This document shows, piece after piece, positions 1 through 9,100 of a stretch of 64,000 nt of DNA. The notes under the pieces were generated by a model. It saw only the letters and a program-made list of their open reading frames with translations. It was not told where the DNA came from and did no database searches. Origin of the DNA: Xanthomarina arctica (GTDB lineage: Bacteria > Bacteroidota > Bacteroidia > Flavobacteriales > Flavobacteriaceae); the NCBI RefSeq assembly GCF_014638915.1, contig NZ_BMFQ01000002.1:558001-622000 (forward strand), written 5' to 3'. Position numbers and translations under genes: made by a program. Position 1 is the stretch's first letter. Every line of letters begins with the position of its first letter.

Positions 1-45
1 GAAGATGCTAAAAATCCCACCGAAACTTTTGATTTAGATTCTTAA
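1..45 (+). CDS. C-terminal end of an upstream gene (partial)
   Basis: Reading frame 1 is open from the first base and ends at TAA (43-45), encoding a 14-residue acidic tail ending FDLDS. It lies 14 bp before the sulfurtransferase start, so the two are probably co-transcribed. Too little is present to name the protein. Confidence 0.6.
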   Translation, partial: EDAKNPTETFDLDS

Positions 46-59
46 AATATCGTTTATAA

Positions 60-896
60 ATGATTAATGAATTGAAATTGCCTACGCCTATAGTTTCAGT
101 TGGTTGGTTACATGACCATTTAAATCATCCAAATTTGGTTGTTTTAAATGCGACCATTCCAAAAGTTACAGAGAATAGAAGTAATACAAAAGAAAGTCAG
201 ATTCCTTCAACGCGGTTTTTCGATTTAAAAAATAAGTTTAGCGATGTTTCTGCACCATTTCCAACCACGTTTCCTTCTGTAACACAATTTGAGAAAGAAG
301 TCCAAACCTTGGGAATCAATAAAAACAGCGTTCTTGTGGTTTATGACGATAAAGGTATTTTCTCCAGTCCGAGAGTTTGGTGGTTGTTTAAAGCTTTTGG
401 TTTTAATAATGTGGCTGTTTTAGATGGTGGTTTTCCTGCCTGGAAACATGCTGGATTTAGAACTGAAGAGAAACAAGTTTTTAATGGTGATAATGGTGAT
501 TTTCAAGCCAAACTTCAACCTAAATACATGAAGTTTTTCGAAGATGTGAAAAAGGAATCGATAGATAGAAAACACTTAATAATAGATGCTAGATCAGAGA
601 ACAGATTCAACTCTCTTGAAGTAGAACCTAGAGAAGGCTTAAGAAGTGGAACCATTCCAAATTCAGTAAACCTTCCTTTTGAAAACTTATTAGATAATCA
701 AGGGTTGTTAAAACCTATATCCGAAATAAAAAGAATGTTTCAACCTTTAGCCGAAACAAATCAAGCCATAACTTTTTCTTGTGGCTCTGGGATTACAGCT
801 TGTGTCTTAGCTTTGGGAGCAGAATTGGCTGGTTATAATAATCTATCCGTTTATGATGGCTCTTGGACGGAATGGGGAAGTTTAACTGCGGGATAA
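60..896 (+). CDS. sulfurtransferase with two rhodanese domains
   Basis: A 278-residue protein of the thiosulfate/3-mercaptopyruvate sulfurtransferase family, which moves a sulfane sulfur from the donor onto an active-site cysteine and then to an acceptor. An inactive N-terminal rhodanese domain (about residues 10-130, with VVYDDKG and the conserved SPRVWW segment) precedes a catalytic domain (about 150-275). The loop CGSGITA, with the cysteine near residue 241, is the SseA/MST form rather than the CRxGxR form of thiosulfate-preferring enzymes. No signal peptide is seen, so it is probably cytoplasmic. Length is normal for the family; donor preference is inferred only. Confidence 0.93.
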   Translation: MINELKLPTPIVSVGWLHDHLNHPNLVVLNATIPKVTENRSNTKESQIPSTRFFDLKNKFSDVSAPFPTTFPSVTQFEKEVQTLGINKNSVLVVYDDKGIFSSPRVWWLFKAFGFNNVAVLDGGFPAWKHAGFRTEEKQVFNGDNGDFQAKLQPKYMKFFEDVKKESIDRKHLIIDARSENRFNSLEVEPREGLRSGTIPNSVNLPFENLLDNQGLLKPISEIKRMFQPLAETNQAITFSCGSGITACVLALGAELAGYNNLSVYDGSWTEWGSLTAG

Positions 897-1228
897 TATT
901 TTTTAATTAAGAGTTATCGGTTACTAATTATCAAACTAAAGTAACTAAAGAAAAACACTTATTGCATTTCAATTACTTATACCTTCATATGACAGCTAAT
1001 TATCAATTAGTTATGTATTTGATAGAAGATTTTTGCATATTATTTGTTTAAAACAAATAATTCTATCAGTTCATCGAATAATTAATTATACTTCCTAAAT
1101 ACTTAGTAAGTTTACATCAACAAAATAAATGTGCTATTTATTTCATATTAAAATTTATTAAGTTTTTGGTTAGTTTTTAAGTTTACAAAAAGGTCTTGAT
1201 GTGGTTCAAGACCTTTTTTTTTGCCTAT
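897..1228. other. non-coding interval with an inverted repeat
   Basis: No gene is seen between the two convergent genes. An 11+1+11 bp perfect inverted repeat of ATTATTTGTTT lies at 1039-1061, and the outer arms GATAGAA (1021-1027) and TTCTATC (1061-1067) are also complementary. The right end is a terminator (listed separately). Nothing else is recognisable. Confidence 0.5.
1186..1222. terminator. bidirectional rho-independent terminator
   Basis: Stem AGGTCTTGA / TCAAGACCT with a 6-nt loop, flanked by an A-run on the left and a T-run on the right. It can stop transcription of the convergent sulfurtransferase and EamA genes. Confidence 0.85.
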
Positions 1229-2140
1229 TTATTGTATGTGTGCGGCTCGTCTTCTATGTATCCTATTTTTTAAAGCCGGTATATTAAATATAACAATAGA
1301 TATTATAATCAGTAAATAACTCAGACCTTGTAATAAGGTGATTTCTTCATGGAAATAAAATATGGCTAGGAAGAAGTTGATTATTGGATTTAAGTAAATA
1401 AAAACACCCACAACAGAAGACGGCAGGCCTTTAAGTGCATAGATGTTTAAATACATTGGAATGATTGTAAAAACAACAGCAATTAACAAAATCGTTCCAT
1501 AAAAAATGGATGTTTTTACGGTGTTAAATTCATAGGTCATAAAAAAGGGAAAGAGTAATACAACCGCAAAACAAATTTGAGCAGTTAGTACTAAAAATCG
1601 CCCTAGTTCTTGGTTTTTTCGTTGCATCACTAAATAAATAGCATATGAAAAGGCAATAACCATACTATAAAATAAATCCATAAAATTCCCTAAAGAAAGC
1701 AGCAGGCAACCAACAAAACTTAAAATTACAGAAAACCATTGAAGCTTGAAAAGCTTTTCCTTTAGAATTAAATAAGCTAATACCATTGTAAGAATAGGAC
1801 AAATAAGATAAGCTAAAGAGGTGGCTTTGACACTTACGTTGTTCATAACATAAATAAAAATGTACCAATTAAGTGCTAAAAATAAACCACTTAGCATATT
1901 TATGCCAATAATACGATATTTTACTTTTTTTGTAAAAGACATAAACAATGCCTTATTTTCTTTTAAGGCTTTAGGTCGAAGGAAGAGCGTAATTACCAAC
2001 ATAATGGCCGCAGAAAACACAGATCGATAACTTAAAATATCGAATGCAGGAAAACTATCTAAGGACTTTAAAATGACACTAAAAAAACCCCAAATGGTAA
2101 AGGCCGAAATAACTGCAAGATAATATTTTGTTGCGTTCAT
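1229..2140 (-). CDS. EamA-family (DMT) membrane permease, RarD-like
   Basis: A polytopic inner-membrane protein of about 303 residues with roughly ten hydrophobic segments in two EamA repeats (about residues 5-140 and 150-290), of the drug/metabolite transporter superfamily. The N-terminal segment around YYLAVISAFTIWGFFSV and the later ANSWxxFI-like stretch (LALNWYIFIYVMNN) resemble RarD-type members. I took the ATG at 2140 (MNATKYY); an in-frame ATG at 2164 would add eight residues with no obvious role. The substrate cannot be read from sequence. It is monocistronic and convergent with the sulfurtransferase. Confidence 0.85.
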   Translation of the reverse strand: MNATKYYLAVISAFTIWGFFSVILKSLDSFPAFDILSYRSVFSAAIMLVITLFLRPKALKENKALFMSFTKKVKYRIIGINMLSGLFLALNWYIFIYVMNNVSVKATSLAYLICPILTMVLAYLILKEKLFKLQWFSVILSFVGCLLLSLGNFMDLFYSMVIAFSYAIYLVMQRKNQELGRFLVLTAQICFAVVLLFPFFMTYEFNTVKTSIFYGTILLIAVVFTIIPMYLNIYALKGLPSSVVGVFIYLNPIINFFLAIFYFHEEITLLQGLSYLLIIISIVIFNIPALKNRIHRRRAAHIQ

Positions 2141-2292
2141 TTTTTTGATTTTAAGAAGTTGCAAATGTATCTTATTAAAAAAACTAAGACTATAAAATTA
2201 TGTAAATTTTTCTGGTTGATTTTATAATTAAAATAGAGGTTGTTTAGGCCGAAGAACTTGTTGTTTAATAGAGATAAGCTACATTATTAAAC

Positions 2293-2331
2293 AAAAAAAA
2301 GACCTTGAATTTCTTCAAGATCTTTTTAAAA
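2293..2331 (-). terminator. rho-independent terminator of the 2352-3032 gene
   Basis: AGACCTTGAA / TTCAAGATCT stem (one mismatch pair) with an A-run on the plus-strand left side, which reads as a U-tract for minus-strand transcripts. Confidence 0.75.
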
Positions 2332-2351
2332 ATTTATGCTAAATGCGTTTA

Positions 2352-3032
2352 TTATTTTTTCTTTTTTTCAAGACTTTCTGCTACTTTTTTAGCATATAAC
2401 TGAGCGTTCTTTGTAACATCCTGAGGATCTACAATTTGTGAAGTTACCACTGCAACCAATTGTTTGTCTTCAGGTTGTGCTAAATCGTAAACAACAGTTT
2501 CAACTATATAAGTCTCAATGGTCTCTGTAGTATAAGAAGCAGGAACATAAGATCCAAAAGTAGAATAAGACATTGGATGTGCATAATAACCATAAAAACC
2601 ACCATAATAAGCTGGATAGTAACTTGGGAAATAACTAGCTCCTGCATAATATCCACCATCTTGAGTAGTTTCTGTAGATTCTTTTTTGTTTTTTACAACA
2701 GTTACTGCAATTCCATTATAACCTTCGTTATCTAAAAAAGCTCTAAAGTTCTTCATTTTCTCTTCACTAAGCTTTTCATCAGGTAACATGTTTGGGAATT
2801 TTCTAAAACTTTCAGTAGCCTTAATTCCATTAGTTCTAAATTCGTCAGCTATAGCTGTTTCGAAAGCAATTCTAGCTTGCTTATCTTGTGTTCTAGCAAT
2901 AACCAAAACGTTATTGTCCTTTATAGAACTAGCCGTGTCAGACTCCCAAGAATCTAAAACTTTAACGCCTGAGCAACTGGAAAAGACAACGACTAAAGCA
3001 AGTGCGAAAAATAATTTAAATGTGTGTTTCAT
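2352..3032 (-). CDS. lipoprotein of unknown function with a Tyr/Gly-rich segment
   Basis: 226 residues. A signal peptide with lipobox FSSCSG (Cys near residue 20) indicates a lipoprotein. An N-terminal alpha/beta-looking region (VLVIARTQDKQARIAFETA...) is followed at about residues 125-165 by a low-complexity stretch rich in Tyr, Gly, Pro and Ser, then a second ordered part with VVYDLAQPEDKQLVAVVTSQ. The overall pattern resembles DUF4136-like lipoproteins, but I am not certain. It ends in a Lys-rich tail. It is upstream of its own terminator and probably transcribed alone. Confidence 0.8.
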   Translation of the reverse strand: MKHTFKLFFALALVVVFSSCSGVKVLDSWESDTASSIKDNNVLVIARTQDKQARIAFETAIADEFRTNGIKATESFRKFPNMLPDEKLSEEKMKNFRAFLDNEGYNGIAVTVVKNKKESTETTQDGGYYAGASYFPSYYPAYYGGFYGYYAHPMSYSTFGSYVPASYTTETIETYIVETVVYDLAQPEDKQLVAVVTSQIVDPQDVTKNAQLYAKKVAESLEKKKK

Positions 3033-3073
3033 AGTAATTTTTAAAAATAATTGATTGTTAATATAATTGTTTG

Positions 3074-3814
3074 TTAAAATGTATAACCCAATGCTATTCC
3101 ATATCTCCAGGATAAAGCTGAGAATTTAGTTTTGTTATTGACTTGAGAAAATCTGAAATCAGAATTAATCAAGTCGAATAAGCTATAGTTTTCTAATGCA
3201 TCGTTTAAATCATCATAAAACTCATTAGGTAAATCTTTTTCGTTTTTTATTTGAAAATTATAATTACCAGACCCAGGACCTGCAATTAAAAAATCAATAT
3301 TCAAATGTTTTGTTATAGGTAATTTATATCCTAAGAGGAATCCAACAGAAGTAACATCTAATTCCATTTTAAATTCTAAATCGTAATCTACACCTTCATT
3401 AACATAAGATCCGCTTAGGTTAGAACTGTAATCGGAATGTTTTAAATAGATTCCAAAATAAAAGCCATCTAAATAATTTTTTGAAGTACTTCTTAAATAA
3501 TATCTTATTTCTGGTGCAATTTGATACCCTGTATAGAAAACATTTCCTGTTTTAAGTTTATCCGTATCTATTCCTGATAAACTTAAAATTCCTTCTTTTC
3601 CCTTATATCCAAGAGATAAAGATGCTGAAAAATTATTCCATATATACCTTTCGTAAGTTAACTGATAAGCTCCATTAATTACTTGTAACAGCTCAAATGA
3701 AATTTCGTTTTTAACTTGTTTTCTTTGTGGTGCTGTTTCTAGCTCTTGGCTAAAAGATATGGTAGACATTAGAAAAAATGTCAGTAAAAGGGCAGAATTA
3801 AATGTGTTTTTCAT
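3074..3814 (-). CDS. predicted outer-membrane beta-barrel protein
   Basis: 246 residues with a cleavable signal peptide (MKNTFNSALLLTFFLMSTISFSQ). The body is made of alternating amphipathic strands, for example YQLTYERYIWNNFSASLSLGYKG and FYFGIYLKHSDYSSN. It ends with the aromatic-terminated strand WRYGIALGYTF, typical of barrels recognised by the Bam complex. I predict an 8-10 strand barrel of the DUF3575/porin-like type common in Flavobacteria. Its ligand or role cannot be read from the sequence. It lies 41 bp upstream of the preceding lipoprotein gene on the same strand, so the two may be co-transcribed. Confidence 0.82.
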   Translation of the reverse strand: MKNTFNSALLLTFFLMSTISFSQELETAPQRKQVKNEISFELLQVINGAYQLTYERYIWNNFSASLSLGYKGKEGILSLSGIDTDKLKTGNVFYTGYQIAPEIRYYLRSTSKNYLDGFYFGIYLKHSDYSSNLSGSYVNEGVDYDLEFKMELDVTSVGFLLGYKLPITKHLNIDFLIAGPGSGNYNFQIKNEKDLPNEFYDDLNDALENYSLFDLINSDFRFSQVNNKTKFSALSWRYGIALGYTF

Positions 3815-3856
3815 AGCGCCTCCAAATGTATTATAAATTTACAAATATTTATAACT

Positions 3857-4276
3857 CTAATTTAGAAATTTCGCTTTTAAATTTTCATTGGGAATCATGC
3901 ATTCATTTTGCTTTCCAAACCACTTATAACGGTTCTTTGCAATATAATTATAAACGCCATTTCTCAAGAAAACGGGAACTACTAAAAATATTCCTAATAA
4001 ATTTCTGGGAAAACCAAGTTGACTCGCTATTTTTAAAGCGGCGGAAGATTTATATGAAATCTCTTTTTGCTTAGAATAGAGCAGTATAGAGTCTATTTTA
4101 ATAGGATCTATCTGATATTTGTCAAGAATAAATTTCCCAGTTTCACCTTGTAAAGGAGCAAACATAAAAACATTGTTTTTGTCATGATTTATGACATATT
4201 GCACGCTCGAATTACAAAGATTGCAGACGCCATCAAAGAGAATTAATTGTTTATTTTCAGGTAAATTAATTTTCAT
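3857..4276 (-). CDS. DCC-family (DUF393) thiol-disulfide-oxidoreductase-like protein
   Basis: About 139 residues. The N-terminal DGVCNLC motif (CxxC-like, near residues 12-18) defines the DCC/YuxK family, which has a thioredoxin-like fold. The family's biochemical role is poorly known; a redox function is inferred from the CxxC. The ATG at 4276 places the start 2 bp beyond the mutS2 stop; a longer reading from 4303 would overlap mutS2. The C-terminal region AKNRYKWFGK is typical of the family. It is very likely translated from the same transcript as mutS2. Confidence 0.85.
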   Translation of the reverse strand: MKINLPENKQLILFDGVCNLCNSSVQYVINHDKNNVFMFAPLQGETGKFILDKYQIDPIKIDSILLYSKQKEISYKSSAALKIASQLGFPRNLLGIFLVVPVFLRNGVYNYIAKNRYKWFGKQNECMIPNENLKAKFLN

Positions 4277-4277
4277 T

Positions 4278-6446
4278 TTATTTTTTTGCTTCAACCAATT
4301 CAAGTTGCTCTATACTTACATTTGTAGTAAACATGCCATAGTTAACAATGGCTTTGTTTTTCTCAATTTTATCAATACTACCTACGGCACGACCATCTTC
4401 CATACGTACACGATCCCCAATTTTTAAAGCTACTTTTGGCGTAGGTGGTTTTGAAGCCAATTTTTCCTTAACAGCTTTTTTCTTTTCTCTTATAACTTCA
4501 ACAGATTTTTCAACTTCTTGTTTTACCTGTTTTTCTTTAACCTTTTCTACTTTTTTCTGCTTAGCTGAAACCTTTTTACGTTTCGAATTTTCTACTTGAA
4601 CTACCTTAAAAAGTTCATCCATGAGGACGCCTTTCTTTTTATTTTCGAAATATTTCTCTGAAAGATCGTTTAATTTTTGACCTAAGTAAATTAGTTTCTG
4701 ATTGCTATCATATAACTCCTGATAGCTTTCTAGTTTTCTCTGAATCTTTACATTAGTTTCCTCTAACTTTTCAGCTTCAGATAGTTTTTTGCGTTCATTA
4801 ACTTTTAACGATTGCTCTGTTTTTTCTAGCTTGGAACGTTCTTTTTGAAGTTTGGCAATGGTTCTATCAAAACGAACTTTCCCTTTTTCTATTTTCTTTT
4901 TAGCTCTGTTAATCAAACCAAATGGGATGCCATTTTTCTGAGCCACTTCAAACGTAAAGGAGCTACCTGCTTGTCCTAAAGCCAATTTATAAATAGGCTC
5001 CAAGGTTTTCTCATCAAACATCATATTAGCATTTTGCATATATGGCAACTCGTTAGCTAAAATTTTCAAGTTGGAGTAGTGGGTTGTAATGATGCCATAA
5101 GCTTCTCGATGGTAAAACTCTTCTAAAAAGGTTTCGGCCAAAGCGCCACCTAATTCTGGATCACTTCCAGTACCAAATTCATCTATAAGGAAAAGGGTGT
5201 TTTTATTACATTTCTTTAAGAAGTAATTCATTTGTTTTAACCTATAGCTATAGGTGCTTAAATGATTTTCTATAGATTGGTTATCTCCAATATCTGTAAT
5301 AATTCTATCGAATAAAAAGACTTTACTGCGTTCGTGCACCGGAATTAATAAACCGCTTTGCAACATTAGTTGTAATATTCCAACTGTTTTTAAGGTGATA
5401 CTTTTTCCACCAGCATTAGGTCCGGAAATAACAATGATTCGGTTTTCAGGTGTTAATTCAATACTTTGAGGAAAGGTTTTAACTTTCTTTTTCTGATTGC
5501 TTAAATACAATAACGGATGATAAGCATCTCTTAAAAGTAAATCTCTATCTTCATTTATTTCTGGTAAAATAGCATTTAAGGATCTAGCATATTGCGCTTT
5601 AGCAAAAATAACATCCAATTCAGTTAAAAACTCTTGATATTGCTTTAAAAGAGGTAAAAATGGACGTATAAAATTGGTAAGTGTTTTTAATATCCGAATC
5701 ACTTCTTCGTGCTCTTCGTATTCCAGATTGTTTAATTCTCTGGTATGTTGTAAGGTAGTTTCTGGTTCAATATAAACAATACTTCCAGTTTTGCTTCCCC
5801 CCATAATTGCTCCTTTAACCTTACGTCTGTACATAGCTTTTACTGCCAACACCCGTTTGTTATCTACAACTGACTCTCTAATGTCGTCTAAATAATCTAA
5901 TTGATGATAGGTGTTTAGAGCTGAAACAAAACTATGGTTGATTTTACCCTTTAATTTGTTTATTTCTTGTCTTAATTCTGAAAGAAAAGCTGAAGCATTA
6001 TCTTTTACATCTCCAAACCGATCCATAATGCTATCTATCTGTTCAATAACCACTTTGGTGACTTCAATTTCTGAAGCATAGGCATATAATTTAGGATAGT
6101 ATTCGTCAAACTTTTTTAAGAATTTAATTATCTCGTTTGCAGTAATAGAAATAGCTACAATTTTTTTTAAACTGTGAGATTCTAGATAGGTGTTTTCTAT
6201 CTTTAAAAGCTTTAATTCTTTGGCTATTGTTTCAAAACCATGATTTGGAATCCTATTATCGTTATAAAATGAAGCTAAAAATTCATTGGTTAGGGTTAGG
6301 CTATTTAAAACAGCCTCTTTATTATTAAGGGGTTCAATTTTTAATGTTTGTTCATGGCCTAGTGCTGTTGTGCATAGTTCACTTACTTGTTGTAAAACAG
6401 TTGAAAATTCTAAATCCTGAAGGGTCTTTTTTTGAATGTGTATCAT
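4278..6446 (-). CDS. mutS2: MutS2-family DNA-binding ATPase, without Smr domain
   Basis: 722 residues. The MutS core/clamp region (about 1-320) precedes the ABC-type ATPase, with Walker A GPNAGGKS at about 340, Walker B LFLIDEFGTGSD near 420, and TTHYSNLK after it. A long charged coiled coil (about 510-610) and a Lys-rich linker follow. The protein ends with a small KOW-like segment (IGDRVRMEDGRAVGSIDKIE). MutS2 acts on branched DNA and, in some bacteria, on collided ribosomes. The C-terminal Smr nuclease domain of Bacillus-type MutS2 (about 785 aa, LDLRG motif) is missing, so nuclease activity is not supported. Confidence 0.93.
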   Translation of the reverse strand: MIHIQKKTLQDLEFSTVLQQVSELCTTALGHEQTLKIEPLNNKEAVLNSLTLTNEFLASFYNDNRIPNHGFETIAKELKLLKIENTYLESHSLKKIVAISITANEIIKFLKKFDEYYPKLYAYASEIEVTKVVIEQIDSIMDRFGDVKDNASAFLSELRQEINKLKGKINHSFVSALNTYHQLDYLDDIRESVVDNKRVLAVKAMYRRKVKGAIMGGSKTGSIVYIEPETTLQHTRELNNLEYEEHEEVIRILKTLTNFIRPFLPLLKQYQEFLTELDVIFAKAQYARSLNAILPEINEDRDLLLRDAYHPLLYLSNQKKKVKTFPQSIELTPENRIIVISGPNAGGKSITLKTVGILQLMLQSGLLIPVHERSKVFLFDRIITDIGDNQSIENHLSTYSYRLKQMNYFLKKCNKNTLFLIDEFGTGSDPELGGALAETFLEEFYHREAYGIITTHYSNLKILANELPYMQNANMMFDEKTLEPIYKLALGQAGSSFTFEVAQKNGIPFGLINRAKKKIEKGKVRFDRTIAKLQKERSKLEKTEQSLKVNERKKLSEAEKLEETNVKIQRKLESYQELYDSNQKLIYLGQKLNDLSEKYFENKKKGVLMDELFKVVQVENSKRKKVSAKQKKVEKVKEKQVKQEVEKSVEVIREKKKAVKEKLASKPPTPKVALKIGDRVRMEDGRAVGSIDKIEKNKAIVNYGMFTTNVSIEQLELVEAKK

Positions 6447-6527
6447 GTATTTTGCTTCTAAAAAGCAACTAAATTTGAAGCTGCTAATTTACGCATTATG
6501 TTTTAAAATTAATAGTCAACACATTAT

Positions 6528-6554
6528 TTGATACCATAATATTGATTAATTTTG
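6528..6554 (+). promoter_or_regulatory. Bacteroidota-type promoter
   Basis: TTG at 6528-6530, 16 bp spacer, then TAATTTTG (matches TAnnTTTG) at 6547-6554, 20 bp before the hydrolase ATG. It faces away from mutS2. Confidence 0.6.
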
Positions 6555-6574
6555 AATTTTTAAAATAGAAAAAT

Positions 6575-7537
6575 ATGACGGTTAAAAAAATCTTTTGTTT
6601 ACTACTAATTTCAATCTTTTTATTTAATTGTAAAAAAAGCTATTTTAAATATACTGAAAAACCAGAATATATAACAAACCCATCAATTGATACTAAGCCT
6701 TATTTTGATGCTTATGATGCTACTTTGAAAATTTGGGATGTTCCTTTTGAAGAATTATATATCCCAACAACTTTTGGAACGGCTCATGTTATTGTAAGTG
6801 GACCTGAATCTGGCGAACCATTGGTTTTATTACATGGTATGAATGCTAGTTCAACCATGTGGTATCCAAATATAAAAGACTTTACCAAAGAATATCGTGT
6901 TTATGCTATCGATTTTATTTTAGAACCTGGAAAATCTTATATATTAAACGATATTGAAAGTGTTGACCAAATTTCCGCATGGTACCATGAAATATTTAGT
7001 AAGCTAAAATTAGAATCTTTTCATATAATTGGTGCATCTAGAGGTGGTTGGTTGGCTGTTAATCTAGCCCTTCAAAACCAAGAACAAATAAAAAGCATGA
7101 CGTTATTAAGTCCAGCCCAAACTTTTATTTGGATTAGACCAAGTACGGATTTACTCAAGAATATTGTTTTGGCTTTATCATCTCAAGAAAAACAAATTGA
7201 GCAAAGCTTAAAATCGATGTCAAGTAACGTGGATCACATTAATAAAACATATTTGAAGCAATATTACATTGGGGTTGAAAAAGATTCCATTAACAAATTT
7301 GTAATGAAAATGCAACCTTTTTCGAAACGCGATTTTGAATCTCTAAAAATGCCTGTTTTGGTATTAATTGGTGATGATGATATGATTAACAATGATAAAA
7401 CAATATCAATGGCAAAGAAATTAATTCCCTACGGGCAAGGAGAAACCATTGAAAATGCAGGGCATTTTTTATCTGTTGATCAACCGGAAGTCGTTGATCA
7501 AAAAATTCTTCAGTTTTTAGAAAGCACTAAAAAGTAA
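6575..7537 (+). CDS. alpha/beta-hydrolase lipoprotein
   Basis: 320 residues with a lipoprotein signal peptide (lipobox FLFNC, Cys near 19). The alpha/beta-hydrolase fold shows an oxyanion-loop LLHGMNASS, nucleophile elbow GASRGG (Ser near 154), an acid in IGDDDMI (about 265) and the catalytic His in ENAGHFL (about 296). It is probably a membrane-anchored esterase or peptidase in the cell envelope. The substrate is unknown. It ends one base before the convergent transporter gene. Confidence 0.87.
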   Translation: MTVKKIFCLLLISIFLFNCKKSYFKYTEKPEYITNPSIDTKPYFDAYDATLKIWDVPFEELYIPTTFGTAHVIVSGPESGEPLVLLHGMNASSTMWYPNIKDFTKEYRVYAIDFILEPGKSYILNDIESVDQISAWYHEIFSKLKLESFHIIGASRGGWLAVNLALQNQEQIKSMTLLSPAQTFIWIRPSTDLLKNIVLALSSQEKQIEQSLKSMSSNVDHINKTYLKQYYIGVEKDSINKFVMKMQPFSKRDFESLKMPVLVLIGDDDMINNDKTISMAKKLIPYGQGETIENAGHFLSVDQPEVVDQKILQFLESTKK

Positions 7538-7538
7538 T

Positions 7539-9032
7539 TTATATATAGACCTGAATGGTTAAAGAAATCATTGTAAAAATAAGTAGGATCACCACTAAAG
7601 GAATAATAAATTTAAGCCATTTATCGTAACCCACTTTTACAATTGCTAACGATGCTAATATTAAACCCGTAGGATTTATAAAGGAAAACAAGCCCATTCC
7701 ATATTGATAACAATTAACAATTATTTCTCTTCCAAAACCAACAGTATCGGCTAGCGGAGACATGATTGGCATGGTTAAAACAGCCATTCCAGAAGAACTT
7801 GGAATAAAGAATGATAACCCACCATAAATAAATAACATGACGTTTGCAAAAACACCTTTATTCATGCCTTCGGTAATGTTGCTGGAATGATATAATAAAG
7901 TATCGCTAATAAATCCATCTTCCATTAATACCGAAACACCTCTGGCAATTCCAATAATAATGGCAACACCTAATAAATCGCCAGCACCTTTAACAAAGGT
8001 ATCAACAAAATTAGCTTCCTGTATTTTACCTATAAACCCAATTAGAATGGCTCCAACAAAAAATACGGTTGTCATTTCTAAAAACCACCAATCTAGTTGT
8101 GATACACCATATATCATAACCACAAAACACATAGAAAACACAAATAAAATAAGACGTAAACGCGTTGTTAATTTAACTGTAGCATTATTGGACGTTCCAA
8201 AAATGGCTTCAATTTGTTCTTTCTGACTGTAGATAATCGATTTCGAAGGATCTTTTTTCACCCTACTAGCATATCGTAAAATGTATATGATGCAAATAAG
8301 CGTTCCTAGAAATAGCATGATCAATCTGCCTGTTAAGCCTGTTGTCCAATTAATTCCTGCGGCATCTGAAGCAATAATTACGCTAAACGGATTAACTGTA
8401 GAACACATGGTTCCAATGGATGAGCCAATATAAATAGCGGCTAATGGCACAATAGCATCATATTTTGCTGCTAAAAACATGGGGATTAAAATAGGGTAGA
8501 AGGCTATGGTTTCTTCAGCCAGACCAAAAGTTGTTCCTCCTAAAGCGACTAAACTAGTGACTAAAATAATAAGTACATATTCGTAACCCTTCAAGGTTTT
8601 TGCTAACCAAGAAATACCAGCATCAAAAGCACCAGTAAGATTCATAATTCCTATTAATCCTCCTATAATTAATACTAAAAAAATAATATCGGAGGCTGCA
8701 ATAATGCCTTTTATAGGAGATTCAAAAAAGGCTAAAACCCCTTGAGGTCTTGCTTCAACTTCCTGATAGGTATTTGGAATTGATATGGGTTTACCAATAT
8801 CTCCATTTGTAAACTTTTCCAAAGGAATTTTAATATGCAAATCTTCCAACGTTTTTTGACTAGCTTCTAAAGTGGTTGTATTTTCTATGTTGCTTCTAGT
8901 AAAGGTATTTGCTTCTTTATTATAAGACAGAGAGTCGTATTTTCCAGCAGGTATAATCCATGTTAAAAGTGCTACAATGGCAGCAATTATTAATAAAATG
9001 GTTTGTGCTGTTGGGAATTTAATCTTTTTCAA
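7539..9032 (-). CDS. YfcC-family membrane transporter
   Basis: 497 residues and about 12 hydrophobic segments. The first segment, followed by a periplasmic stretch starting WIIPAGKYD, is typical of the YfcC/ArsB-NhaD-like C4-dicarboxylate or basic amino acid carrier family. Conserved segments include GGTTFGLAEETIAFYPI and FIPSSSGMAVLTMPIM, the paired re-entrant motifs of the ion-transporter superfamily. The substrate cannot be assigned from sequence. Length is normal for the family. Confidence 0.85.
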   Translation of the reverse strand: MKKIKFPTAQTILLIIAAIVALLTWIIPAGKYDSLSYNKEANTFTRSNIENTTTLEASQKTLEDLHIKIPLEKFTNGDIGKPISIPNTYQEVEARPQGVLAFFESPIKGIIAASDIIFLVLIIGGLIGIMNLTGAFDAGISWLAKTLKGYEYVLIILVTSLVALGGTTFGLAEETIAFYPILIPMFLAAKYDAIVPLAAIYIGSSIGTMCSTVNPFSVIIASDAAGINWTTGLTGRLIMLFLGTLICIIYILRYASRVKKDPSKSIIYSQKEQIEAIFGTSNNATVKLTTRLRLILFVFSMCFVVMIYGVSQLDWWFLEMTTVFFVGAILIGFIGKIQEANFVDTFVKGAGDLLGVAIIIGIARGVSVLMEDGFISDTLLYHSSNITEGMNKGVFANVMLFIYGGLSFFIPSSSGMAVLTMPIMSPLADTVGFGREIIVNCYQYGMGLFSFINPTGLILASLAIVKVGYDKWLKFIIPLVVILLIFTMISLTIQVYI

Positions 9033-9100
9033 GTGCCTATTATTTTAATTAGAATAAAGATAGTATTAATTTAGTATCCTCTTAAAAGCGAAGATATAAA

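Noticed and set aside
1665-1868. 67-codon frame inside the EamA permease gene
   Set aside because: Out-of-frame shadow of a real gene.
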